DNA from: an uncultured Clostridia bacterium
GTDB taxonomy: Bacteria > Bacillota > Clostridia > TANB77 > CAG-508
Reading direction: 5' to 3'
DNA: 22,354 bases
Assembly (NCBI GenBank): GCA_944393345.1
Contig: CALXZW010000008.1
Coordinates: forward strand, 1 to 22,354
Shown: piece by piece, positions 14,533-21,794 of the stretch
Position numbering within the stretch: position 1 is the first letter of the stretch
Layout of the letters: each line of letters begins with the position of its first letter
Made by a program: the position numbers and the translations under genes
The notes under the pieces: generated by a model
The model's database searches: none
Told to the model about the DNA's origin: nothing
The model's input: only the letters and a program-made list of their open reading frames with translations

Positions 14533-15000
14533 TCAAATTTCTTGTTCAATACTTTGTACAATATCATACCTTTCTTCTTTTAACTTTTCTGAATTTTTAT
14601 CTTCATACCTTACTAATATATTTCCTGTTCTTCTTCCTTCTGAAACTTCTTCAGTAACTACGATTTTATTTATAACATCTGCTCTTAATTTTCCTAATTC
14701 AATTTTTCTAGTTAATATGCAAAGATCACCATTTTCTGATACTCTTAAATCAGATTTAGTTGTTCCTTTTGTAACTCCTATCTTAATTTTTAAATCTAGC
14801 CCATCTAATTTATTCTCATTACTTTCATCCATAAATATTTCTTTTACTTTATCTATGATAAAATTCTTAACTTTTAGATTTTGCAAAAAATTAGGATTTA
14901 TACCTATTGCTTTTAAAATTTCTATTATCACTCTATTATCGTCAGGATTAATAATTGGCTGTTTTTCTCTGTATTTCTCCATTAAAACATTTTTTTCCAT
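14533..15000 (-). CDS. Uncharacterised 155-residue protein
   Basis: I do not recognise this protein. It is soluble and highly charged, with no signal peptide, membrane segment or cysteine-rich motif. The first half (to about residue 60) looks helical (IIEILKAIGINPNFLQNLKVKNFIIDKVKEIF). The second half looks rich in strands with a charged loop (LKIKIGVTKGTTKSDLRV, ILTRKIELGKLRADVINKIVV, RTGNILVRYED), then a helical C terminus. The codon use matches its neighbours. It is a single gene between gatB and rpiB, convergent with rpsT and divergent from a small membrane protein gene. No Shine-Dalgarno sequence sits at the ATG at 15000: the nearest AAGGAG is 32 bases upstream. A second in-frame ATG at 14982 is also unsupported. 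A TATAAT at 15030-15025 would give a very short leader. Confidence 0.72.
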   Translation of the reverse strand: MEKNVLMEKYREKQPIINPDDNRVIIEILKAIGINPNFLQNLKVKNFIIDKVKEIFMDESNENKLDGLDLKIKIGVTKGTTKSDLRVSENGDLCILTRKIELGKLRADVINKIVVTEEVSEGRRTGNILVRYEDKNSEKLKEERYDIVQSIEQEI

Positions 15001-15115
15001 TTTTTTCGTGTATAATACTTAATTATTATACTCTCCTTTCTTCAAAACTTTTTGGTTATATATTCCATTGTTTTTTATCTATTTATATGCTAATCTTAAT
15101 ATAAGAGGTGAAATT

Positions 15116-15367
15116 ATGTTTAAGAAAATTTTTAATATTTATAATAATTTAGAAAATATTACTCTTAAAATAATGCATAAAGGATTATTTTTTTGCTTAA
15201 TTCTTTATCTTATTTCTGGTATTATTCTTTGTACATATTTATTAAACATATCTTCTTATATTTTTTACTATATAGGTATTACTTTATTTAGGATTAGCAT
15301 TATTTTTTCAATTGAATTTATCTTATGCGGGTTTATTGCAGACAGTATAAAAAAAGAAATATATTAA
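15116..15367 (+). CDS. Small two-helix membrane protein
   Basis: Predicted membrane protein of 83 residues of unknown function. It has a basic N terminus (MFKKIFNIYNNLENITLKIMHK), then a hydrophobic segment at about 24-44 and a second at about 48-75 containing a Cys, ending with a charged DSIKKEIY tail. Both ends are therefore probably cytoplasmic. The frame is open from 15068, but AGAGGTG lies six bases before the ATG at 15116, and I choose that start. It is the only plus-strand gene in this stretch, divergent from the 155-residue protein gene and convergent with gatB. A weak promoter is possible, TTGTTT near 15068 and TAATCT near 15091. Confidence 0.75.
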   Translation: MFKKIFNIYNNLENITLKIMHKGLFFCLILYLISGIILCTYLLNISSYIFYYIGITLFRISIIFSIEFILCGFIADSIKKEIY

Positions 15368-15368
15368 A

Positions 15369-15435
15369 TTCACCTATTTTGTCTTATAATTATACATTTT
15401 CAAAATCTCAAAATATATGAGACAAAATAGGCGAA
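15369..15435. repeat. 16-bp inverted repeat with a 35-base loop between two convergent genes
   Basis: The arms 15369-15384 (TTCACCTATTTTGTCT) and 15420-15435 (AGACAAAATAGGCGAA) are complementary at 15 of 16 positions. No T tract follows on either strand, so it is not a standard terminator. The loop contains TCTC (15405-15408), which could compete for the GAGA at the start of the right arm. It fills the gap between the small membrane protein gene and gatB. Confidence 0.7.
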
Positions 15436-15452
15436 GTAGAAAAATAAATAAT

Positions 15453-16889
15453 TTATTTCATTTCTTCCAAAAACATCTTATTTAATAACTGTGGATTTGC
15501 TTTTCCTTTTGTTTCTTTCATGGCTTGACCTACTAAAAATCCTAACGCTCTATCTTTTCCTGATTTATAATCTGCTACTGATTGCGGATTTTTTTCTAAT
15601 ATTTTTTGTACTATTTGTCTTATTTGTCCTTCATCTGAAATTTGTATCCAACCTTTTTCTTGTATTATCTCTTCTGGATCTCTTGGATTTTCAAATAATT
15701 CTTCTAATACTTTTTTTCCAATACTTGAACTTATTGTCCCTTTATCTAGTAATATAACCAATTTTCCTAATTGATTACTATCAAATGGAATCTCTATTGG
15801 CTCTATTTCTGTTTCATGTAAAATTCTTGATATATCTGATATTATTAGATTATTAACCGCTTTCGGGTTTTTACATACTTTTATTGCTCCTTCAAATAAA
15901 TCTGATAAATATTTAGATGATGTTATAATTTTTGCATCTTTTTCTGATAATTTATATTCTTCCAGGTATCTCTTTTTTCTACTTTCTGGCAATTCTGGTA
16001 ATGTATTTTTTATATTTTGAATATATTCTTCTGAAAGTTTTATTGCAACTAAATCAGGCTCAGGAAAATATCTATAATCTTGTGCATCTTCTTTATCTCT
16101 CATCGAAAATGTTCTTCCTGACACATCATCCCATCTTAAAGTTTCTTGTTCAACTGTACCTCCATTTTCTAGTACATCTATTTGTCTTTCTATTTCATAT
16201 TCAATTCCCCTTGTTATACTTCTAAAAGAATTCATGTTTTTCATCTCTGTACGAGTTCCTAATTTTGTGTCTCCTTTTTTTCTTACTGATACATTAACAT
16301 CTGCTCTAAATGAGCCTTCTTGCATTTTACAATCTGACACTTCAATATATTCTAGTATTGATTTTAATTTTTTTAAATAAGCTTCTACTTCTTCAGTTGA
16401 TCGTAAATCCGGTTCAGAGACGATTTCTATAAGTGGTACACCTGCTCTATTTAAATCTACTAGACTTCCGCCTCCCAATTCATCATGATTTAATTTTCCT
16501 GCATCTTCTTCTATATGAATTCTAGTTATCCCTATTTTCTTTTTATTTCCATTTACTTCGATTTCAATATATCCTTTTTCACATAAAGGTTTATCATATT
16601 GAGATATTTGATATGATTTAGGCAAATCTGGATAAAAATAATTTTTTCTATCGTTTTTACTATCTCTTGATATCTTACAATTCGTTGCAAGTCCCGCTTT
16701 CACTGCATATTCAACAACTTTTTCATTTAATACTGGTAATGTTCCTGGCATTGCCATACATATTGGACAAGTTTGAGTATTTGGCTCTGCTCCAAATTTT
16801 GTAGGACATGAACAAAATATTTTCGTCTTTGTAGAAAGTTCACTATGTACTTCTAATCCCATAACTGCTTCATAATCTTCTCTTGCCAT
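15453..16889 (-). CDS. gatB: Aspartyl/glutamyl-tRNA amidotransferase subunit B
   Basis: Kinase/tRNA-binding subunit of GatCAB (478 residues). It phosphorylates the side chain of misacylated Glu-tRNA-Gln or Asp-tRNA-Asn before amidation with ammonia from GatA. The N-terminal cradle domain begins YEAVMGLEVHSELST and has the zinc cysteines C26, C28, C41 and C44. DRKNYFYPDLPKSYQISQYD and IHIEEDAGKL are signature blocks, and the C-terminal helical YqeY-like domain ends KANPQLLNKMFLEEM. The ATG at 16889 follows AAGGAGG. It is the last of gatC-gatA-gatB, 17 bases after gatA. Because asnS is encoded here and no glnS is seen, its main task is probably making Gln-tRNA-Gln. Confidence 0.98.
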   Translation of the reverse strand: MAREDYEAVMGLEVHSELSTKTKIFCSCPTKFGAEPNTQTCPICMAMPGTLPVLNEKVVEYAVKAGLATNCKISRDSKNDRKNYFYPDLPKSYQISQYDKPLCEKGYIEIEVNGNKKKIGITRIHIEEDAGKLNHDELGGGSLVDLNRAGVPLIEIVSEPDLRSTEEVEAYLKKLKSILEYIEVSDCKMQEGSFRADVNVSVRKKGDTKLGTRTEMKNMNSFRSITRGIEYEIERQIDVLENGGTVEQETLRWDDVSGRTFSMRDKEDAQDYRYFPEPDLVAIKLSEEYIQNIKNTLPELPESRKKRYLEEYKLSEKDAKIITSSKYLSDLFEGAIKVCKNPKAVNNLIISDISRILHETEIEPIEIPFDSNQLGKLVILLDKGTISSSIGKKVLEELFENPRDPEEIIQEKGWIQISDEGQIRQIVQKILEKNPQSVADYKSGKDRALGFLVGQAMKETKGKANPQLLNKMFLEEMK

Positions 16890-16906
16890 TTTTTTCCTCC
16901 TTATAT

Positions 16907-18367
16907 CTAACTTTTAAATTCTGGCCTATATTTTTCTCTAAACTTTATTTTCTGCTCATAGGTATATGCAGCATTTAATATTGTTTCTTCGCAAAATTTA
17001 TTACCTATTAATTGCATACCTATTGGCATTCCTTGACTATCTACATTAATTGGAATTGATATTGCTGGTAATCCTGCAATATTTACTGAAACAGTACATA
17101 TATCAGCCAAATACATTTCTAATGGATTATTAGATTTAGAACCAATATCAAATGCCACTGTTGGTGAAGTTGGTGTTAAAATTAAATCATATTTATTAAA
17201 TACTTCTTTAAATTGATTCATAACTAATGTACGTACTTTTTGTGCTTTTTTGTAATATGCATCATAATATCCAGAAGATAATACATAAGTTCCCAATATT
17301 ATTCTTCTTTTTACTTCTGCTCCAAAACCTTCGCTTCTAGACTTTCTATATAATTCTTTTAAATTTTTAAACTCTTTTGTTCTATATGTATATCTAATTC
17401 CGTCAAATCTTCCTAAATTAGAACTTGCTTCAGCACAAGCAATAATATAATATGTTGCTAAAGAATATTTTGCGATATCTAATGAAATCTCTTCAACTGT
17501 TGCTCCTAATTCTTCATAGATTTTAGCTGCTTCTTCTAATTTTGATTTCACCTCTTGATTTATTCCTTCTGCAAAAAATTCTTTTGGAACTGCTATTTTC
17601 ATTCCTTTAACATCATTTTTCAATGCTTTTGTATAATCTATATTATTTCTATTGCATGAAGTAGTATCTTTTTCATCATGTCCTGCAATTATATTAAGAA
17701 GTAAAGCACAATCTCTTACATCTTTAGTAATTGGGCCTATTTGATCTAGTGATGATGCAAAAGCAACTAGTCCATATCTTGACACTAAGCCATATGTTGG
17801 TTTTAATCCAACAACACCACAAAAACTTGCAGGTTGTCTTATTGAACCTCCTGTATCACTTCCTAATGCCCATGGAACCATATTAGCTGCTACTGCTGCT
17901 GCACTTCCACCTGATGACCCTCCTGGAACTTTATTTAAATTCCATGGATTTTTTGTTTTCTTAAAATATGAATATTCTGTTGATCCCCCCATAGCAAATT
18001 CATCCATATTTAATTTTCCAAGAATTATCATATTATTTTCTTTTATTTTTTCTATTACACTTGCATCATAAGGTGAAATAAAATTTTCTAGCATCTTTGA
18101 ACTACAAGTTGTTTTTATTCCTTTTGTGCAAATATTATCTTTTACTCCTATTGGAATACCGTCAAAATCATTTAATTCTTCTTTTTCTTTTTGTATTTTT
18201 TCTAACTCATTTTTAGATTCTTCTTTTAAAATCGTAACAAATGCTTGTACATCTTTTTCTCTTGCTTGTATTCTATCTAAATATGCATTAAGTATTTCTT
18301 TAGCATTTAATTCTTTATTTTTAATTTTTTCTTGTAATTCATGAACTGTTAACTCAGTAATATTCAT
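16907..18367 (-). CDS. gatA: Aspartyl/glutamyl-tRNA amidotransferase subunit A
   Basis: Glutaminase/amidase subunit of GatCAB (486 residues) that releases ammonia from glutamine for transfer to the tRNA-bound substrate. It belongs to the amidase-signature family. The Ser-cisSer-Lys triad is readable: K76 in GIPIGVKDNI, S151 in PGGSSGGSAAAVA and S175 in GSDTGGSIRQPA. The offset of three from the numbering usual for the S. aureus enzyme is constant. The C terminus, EQKIKFREKYRPEF, is typical. The ATG at 18367 is preceded by AGGAGG, which is visible as its complement just beyond 18370. It lies 55 bases after gatC and 17 before gatB. Confidence 0.98.
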   Translation of the reverse strand: MNITELTVHELQEKIKNKELNAKEILNAYLDRIQAREKDVQAFVTILKEESKNELEKIQKEKEELNDFDGIPIGVKDNICTKGIKTTCSSKMLENFISPYDASVIEKIKENNMIILGKLNMDEFAMGGSTEYSYFKKTKNPWNLNKVPGGSSGGSAAAVAANMVPWALGSDTGGSIRQPASFCGVVGLKPTYGLVSRYGLVAFASSLDQIGPITKDVRDCALLLNIIAGHDEKDTTSCNRNNIDYTKALKNDVKGMKIAVPKEFFAEGINQEVKSKLEEAAKIYEELGATVEEISLDIAKYSLATYYIIACAEASSNLGRFDGIRYTYRTKEFKNLKELYRKSRSEGFGAEVKRRIILGTYVLSSGYYDAYYKKAQKVRTLVMNQFKEVFNKYDLILTPTSPTVAFDIGSKSNNPLEMYLADICTVSVNIAGLPAISIPINVDSQGMPIGMQLIGNKFCEETILNAAYTYEQKIKFREKYRPEFKS

Positions 18368-18422
18368 TAACTTACCTCCTAAATGTTTCTATCTATATTA
18401 CTAGATTTTTTTAGTCTATTAA

Positions 18423-18710
18423 TTAGTTTAAAACTTTTGGAATTTTAAACATATTTTGACTACAGTCTATAGCATTTTTTAATAAACTTTCATTATCTTC
18501 AAAAATTTTTATTTCATCTTTTCTAAAAACATTTTTTGCTTCATTTGCACCTATTGTAATATCTAAATTTTCTATTGGAGCATTATCAACTATATTAGCA
18601 AAATTTAATATTTCTTCTAAATTTTTCAAATAATTTTCTATCTCATTTTCTTCTAAAGTTAAATTTGCTAAATTAGCAATATGTAAAATTTCTTCACTAC
18701 TAACTTTCAA
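18423..18710 (-). CDS. gatC: Aspartyl/glutamyl-tRNA amidotransferase subunit C
   Basis: Small subunit (95 residues) that wraps around GatA and GatB and stabilises the amidotransferase. It begins with the family pattern ILHIANLANLTLEENEIENY, then LEEILNFANIVDNAPIENLD, and the RKDEI motif (residues 63-67) in the C-terminal part. The start is a TTG at 18710: AAGGAG lies about eight bases before it, and the intervening ATG is out of frame and stops after three codons. First gene of gatCAB, with a promoter directly upstream and the rplL terminator beyond it. Confidence 0.95.
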   Translation of the reverse strand: MKVSSEEILHIANLANLTLEENEIENYLKNLEEILNFANIVDNAPIENLDITIGANEAKNVFRKDEIKIFEDNESLLKNAIDCSQNMFKIPKVLN

Positions 18711-18752
18711 AATCTCATCTCCTTCATATGGCTTATATTATAGATTTTTTAT

Positions 18753-18781
18753 AATATATAACATATTTTAAACTTTTACAA
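18753..18781 (-). promoter_or_regulatory. Promoter of gatCAB
   Basis: TTGTAA (18781-18776) and TATATT (18758-18753) on the minus strand, 17 bases apart. The surroundings are extremely AT-rich, so the exact boxes are less certain than the presence of a promoter between the rplL terminator and gatC. Confidence 0.55.
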
Positions 18782-18833
18782 TTATATATCATTTTTACTA
18801 AAAAAACAAGTATTTATATGTTGATAATATTGC

Positions 18834-18862
18834 AAAAAGCAAGTTTTGATAACTTGCTTTTT
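18834..18862 (-). terminator. Terminator after rplL
   Basis: A perfect 12-bp stem (18834-18845 with 18851-18862, core GCAAGTT/AACTTGC) with a five-base loop, followed on the minus strand by a short T run within the stem's end. It separates the ribosomal protein unit from gatCAB. Confidence 0.82.
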
Positions 18863-18877
18863 AGTTTATTTTTTTAT

Positions 18878-19246
18878 TTATTTTAATTCAACTACAGCTC
18901 CTACTTCTGTAAATTTAGCTTTTAAATCTTCAGCTTCTTCTTTAGAAACTCCTTCTTTAACTGTTTTTGGTGCTCCATCAACTAAATCTTTAGCTTCTTT
19001 TAGACCTAATCCTGTAGCATCTCTTACAACTTTTATAACTTTAATTTTTTGATCTCCTGCATTTGTTAATACAACATCAAAAGATGTTTTTTCTTCAGCA
19101 ACTGCACCTGCTGCTGCTCCTGCAGCTGGTGCTGCAGCTGCTACTGCAGATACTCCATATTTTTCTTCTATTGCTTTTACTAAATCAGCTAATTCAACAA
19201 CTGTTAAGCTGTCAATCTCTTCAATTAATTTTTCTATTTTTTCCAT
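18878..19246 (-). CDS. rplL: 50S ribosomal protein L7/L12
   Basis: Stalk protein (122 residues) present as dimers on L10 and recruiting translation factors to the ribosome. The N-terminal dimerisation helices (1-35) are followed by an Ala-rich hinge (36-52, AAAAPAAGAAAGAVAEE) and the globular C-terminal domain with KIKVIKVVRDATGLGLKEAKDLVD and the ending TEVGAVVELK. The ATG at 19246 has AGGAGG upstream. It is the last gene of its unit: a terminator follows and then gatC, rather than rpoB as in most bacteria. Confidence 0.98.
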   Translation of the reverse strand: MEKIEKLIEEIDSLTVVELADLVKAIEEKYGVSAVAAAAPAAGAAAGAVAEEKTSFDVVLTNAGDQKIKVIKVVRDATGLGLKEAKDLVDGAPKTVKEGVSKEEAEDLKAKFTEVGAVVELK

Positions 19247-19323
19247 TTTTAATCCTCCTAATTTATTTTAGTGATATTAAATCACAATTATTATTTAGTT
19301 TGTAAAGTAAACTACACTATATT

Positions 19324-19896
19324 TTATTCTGCTGGTGTTGCTTCAGCATTTGTTTCTGTTGAAACTTCTGCTTCTACATTAACAGCTACTTTCTCTCCTG
19401 CTTCTTCTTTTTGTTTTTTTACTTCATTAAGTGCAACTGCAATTTTTGAAATATTTCCAAGTAAAGCTCCAGCAAGCATAGATAATAATGTTTCTCTTGA
19501 TGGTAATTTTGCAAGAGTAATAATTTCTTCTGCAGTCATTACTTTCCCTTCAATTACTCCACCTTTGATTTTATAATATTCATTATTTTTAGAAAAATTA
19601 TAAATTACTTTTGATGGTTCTAAATAATCTTCATTTGATAGAACAACTGCTGTTGGTCCTTCTAATGAATCTTCTAATCCTGTAATTCCACATTCTTCTA
19701 AAGCTCTTCTTGTTATATTATTTTTTATTACAGTATATTTCGCATTTACTTTTCTTAAATCACTTCTTAATGTTGTATCATTTTCGACATTAATTCCTCT
19801 GTACTCTGTTAAAAGTATTAATTTAGCATTTTTCATTTCTTCTGCTAATAATTTTACTTCTTCTTTCTTTTGAGCTATAATTTTTTCACTTGCCAT
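19324..19896 (-). CDS. rplJ: 50S ribosomal protein L10
   Basis: Base of the ribosomal stalk (190 residues), anchoring L12 dimers to 23S rRNA. The N-terminal rRNA-binding domain contains LILLTEYRGINV and YTVIKNNITRRALEE, and the C-terminal helix that binds L12 is near LLGNISKIAVALNEVKKQKEE. It ends in an acidic, Ala/Thr/Glu-rich tail of about 25 residues, making it somewhat longer than the usual 165-175. The ATG at 19896 has AGGAGGTG upstream. It is preceded by an L10 leader, so L10 with bound L12 probably represses its own translation or transcription. Confidence 0.97.
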   Translation of the reverse strand: MASEKIIAQKKEEVKLLAEEMKNAKLILLTEYRGINVENDTTLRSDLRKVNAKYTVIKNNITRRALEECGITGLEDSLEGPTAVVLSNEDYLEPSKVIYNFSKNNEYYKIKGGVIEGKVMTAEEIITLAKLPSRETLLSMLAGALLGNISKIAVALNEVKKQKEEAGEKVAVNVEAEVSTETNAEATPAE

Positions 19897-19937
19897 TTAT
19901 TTTTCACCTCCTAAAAAATATATGTTTAAAATAAATA

Positions 19938-20030
19938 ACACTCGTTTTGCCCACCTATAAGGTACAAAAAGAGTGTATCTCTATCCATGTACCTCGGTAG
20001 GTCTTACGTTTGCCTACTGTCTTTGGCATA
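19938..20030 (-). promoter_or_regulatory. Ribosomal protein L10 leader (autoregulatory RNA)
   Basis: The spacer between rplA and rplJ, read on the minus strand, contains the conserved L10-leader strings TGCCAAAGACAGTAGGCA (20029 downward) and GACCTACCGAGGT, which in this family form the kink-turn structure bound by the L10-L12 complex. Further on, an interrupted hairpin from ACACTC (19976-19971) to GAGTGT (19943-19938) is followed by a T-rich stretch and may be the attenuator. Its Firmicutes role is feedback control of rplJL. Confidence 0.9.
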
Positions 20031-20039
20031 TATTAAAAA

Positions 20040-20720
20040 TTATTGTGCAATATATATACTTGGTCCCATTGTTGTTGTTACATAAACACTTTTAATGTAT
20101 TGACCTTTAGCTGCTGCTGGTTTTGCTTTTATAATTGCATTCATTATTGTTTCATAATTTTCTGCTAATTTTTCAGCACCAAATGAAACTTTTCCAAAGC
20201 CTAAGTGAATGATATTTGTTTTGTCTAATCTATATTCTACTTTACCAGATTTAATTTCATTTATTGCTTTTGTTACATCCATAGTAACTGTTCCAGATTT
20301 TGGATTAGGCATTAATCCTTTAGGTCCTAAAACTTTTCCTAATCTTCCAACAACTCCCATCATATCAGGTGTTGCAACTACCACATCATAATCGAACCAA
20401 TTATCATTTTGGATTTTTGGTATTAATTCTTCTGCACCAACAAAATCTGCTCCTGCTTTAGTAGCTTCTTCTGCTTTTGGTCCTTTTGCAAACACTAATA
20501 CTTTTTGAGTTTTTCCTGTACCATTTGGAAGTACAACAGTTCCTCTAACTTGTTGATCTGCATGTTTTGAATCCACACCTAATTTTACATGTAATTCTAC
20601 TGTTTCATCAAATTTTGTTTTTGGCATTTTTTCTATAGTTTCTAAAGCTTCTTTAATACCATATTCTTTTGTTTTGTCTACTAATTTTATGCTTTCTGCA
20701 TATCTTTTTGACATTTTCAT
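20040..20720 (-). CDS. rplA: 50S ribosomal protein L1
   Basis: Large-subunit protein (226 residues) forming the mobile L1 stalk at the E site, which helps release deacylated tRNA; it also represses its own operon in many bacteria. The N terminus is MSKRYAESIKLVDKTKEYG, followed by FDETVELHVKLGVD, RGTVVLPNGTGK, ATPDMMGVVGRLGKVLGPKGLMPNPKSGTV in pieces (the MMGVVGRLGKVLGPKGLMPN signature), and the ending SVYVTTTMGPSIYIAQ. The ATG at 20720 has AGGAGG upstream; a second ATG two codons later is possible. A hairpin resembling an L1 operator lies just upstream, after rplK. Confidence 0.98.
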   Translation of the reverse strand: MKMSKRYAESIKLVDKTKEYGIKEALETIEKMPKTKFDETVELHVKLGVDSKHADQQVRGTVVLPNGTGKTQKVLVFAKGPKAEEATKAGADFVGAEELIPKIQNDNWFDYDVVVATPDMMGVVGRLGKVLGPKGLMPNPKSGTVTMDVTKAINEIKSGKVEYRLDKTNIIHLGFGKVSFGAEKLAENYETIMNAIIKAKPAAAKGQYIKSVYVTTTMGPSIYIAQ

Positions 20721-20732
20721 TTTTTACCTCCT

Positions 20733-20760
20733 TTGGTTTTAACGAGTTATACTCTCCCAA
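20733..20760 (-). promoter_or_regulatory. Candidate L1-binding operator in the rplK-rplA spacer
   Basis: On the minus strand the spacer contains TTGG, GA, a small hairpin GAGT-ATA-ACTC, then GTTAAAA and CCAA. The outer TTGG/CCAA can pair, leaving GA and GTTAAAA as an asymmetric internal loop. This layout is the one I know for L1 binding sites in Firmicutes rplK-rplA spacers and resembles the L1 site on 23S rRNA. It lies directly before the rplA ribosome-binding site, as expected for translational feedback. Confidence 0.55.
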
Positions 20761-20788
20761 TTTTTTATTAATCTTTAAATAAATTATT

Positions 20789-21217
20789 TTAATCTACAAC
20801 AACTACACCCATAGATCTAGCAGTACCTTCAACCATACTCATAGCAGTTTCAATTGAAGCAGCATTTAAATCTGGCATTTTTTGTTCTGCAATTTCTCTA
20901 ACTTGAGCTTTTGTTATTTTTGCAACTTTATCTTTATTTGGTTTTCCTGAACCTTTTTGAATTTTTATTGCTTTTTTTATTAATACAGCAACTGGTGGAA
21001 CTTTTGTTATAAATTCAAAAGATTTATCTTTGTAAACTGTTATAACAACTGGTATTATCATTCCTGGTTGATTTGCTGTTCTATCATTAAATTCTTTAAC
21101 AAATTGCATAATATTCACACCACTTGAACCTAATGCTGGACCTACTGGTGGAGCCGGTGTTGCTTTTCCTGCTTCTATTTGTAATTTAATAATATTTGAA
21201 ATTTCTTTTTCTGCCAT
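20789..21217 (-). CDS. rplK: 50S ribosomal protein L11
   Basis: Protein of the GTPase-associated centre (142 residues), binding 23S rRNA next to the L10-L12 stalk and needed for the stringent response. The N-terminal domain has KLQIEAGKATPAPPVGPALG and GVNIMQFVKEFNDRT; the C-terminal rRNA-binding domain carries VPPVAVLIKKA, KGSGKPNKDKVAKIT and the ending VEGTARSMGVVVVD. The ATG at 21217 has AGGGAGG upstream. It starts 16 bases after nusG ends, and the 68-base spacer to rplA holds the candidate L1 operator. Confidence 0.98.
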   Translation of the reverse strand: MAEKEISNIIKLQIEAGKATPAPPVGPALGSSGVNIMQFVKEFNDRTANQPGMIIPVVITVYKDKSFEFITKVPPVAVLIKKAIKIQKGSGKPNKDKVAKITKAQVREIAEQKMPDLNAASIETAMSMVEGTARSMGVVVVD

Positions 21218-21233
21218 TTTAATGGCACCTCCC

Positions 21234-21770
21234 TTATTTCATTTTTTGCACTTGAGAAAATTCTAATTCTACTGGTGTTTCTCTACCAAACATAGAAACT
21301 AGAACTTTTACTTTATGCTTCTCTTTATTGATTTCCTGTACAGTACCTACAAATCCTTCAAAAGGACCATTCATTACTTGTACTTGTTCATTTATGTCAT
21401 AATCTACATTTACTGGTATATCTTCAAATCCCATATTTCGAATTTCTTCTTCTGTTAATGGTATTGGATCTGTACCGGAACCTACAAATCCAGTAACTCC
21501 TCTTGTATTTCTAACAATATACCAAGACTCTTCTGTTACTATCATCTTTATTAACACATAACCTGGAAAAACCTTTTTAAGATTTGTTTTCTTTTTTCCA
21601 TCTTTTATTTCTATTTGTTCTTCCATAGGAACAATTATATCAAAGAAGAAATCTTCTAATTCCCTATTTTTTATTGTGTTCTCTAAATCTTTTTTTACCT
21701 TATTTTCATAACCAGAATATGTATGAACAACATACCATCTCGCTATCATATCATAATCTTTTTGAGACAT
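21234..21770 (-). CDS. nusG: Transcription termination/antitermination factor NusG
   Basis: Elongation factor (178 residues) bound to RNA polymerase, coupling transcription with translation and, in Gram-positives, promoting pausing. The NGN domain (about 9-115) contains ARWYVVHTYSGYENKVKK, FPGYVLIKM and TRGVTGFVG; the C-terminal KOW domain (about 125-178) contains VMNGPFEGFVGTVQEI and VSMFGRETPVELEFSQV. The ATG at 21770 has AGGAGG about ten bases upstream; a second Met at residue 8 is possible. It lies 24 bases after secE and before rplK in the standard order. Confidence 0.98.
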   Translation of the reverse strand: MSQKDYDMIARWYVVHTYSGYENKVKKDLENTIKNRELEDFFFDIIVPMEEQIEIKDGKKKTNLKKVFPGYVLIKMIVTEESWYIVRNTRGVTGFVGSGTDPIPLTEEEIRNMGFEDIPVNVDYDINEQVQVMNGPFEGFVGTVQEINKEKHKVKVLVSMFGRETPVELEFSQVQKMK

Positions 21771-21794
21771 GTATTAAAAGCCTCCTTTATATAA

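Noticed and set aside
14489..15022. A 177-codon plus-strand open frame opposite the 155-residue protein gene
   Set aside because: It starts within the rpsT terminator's T tract, has no ribosome-binding site, and its translation is the Ser/Phe/Leu-rich pattern of an antisense frame; the minus-strand protein has normal composition.
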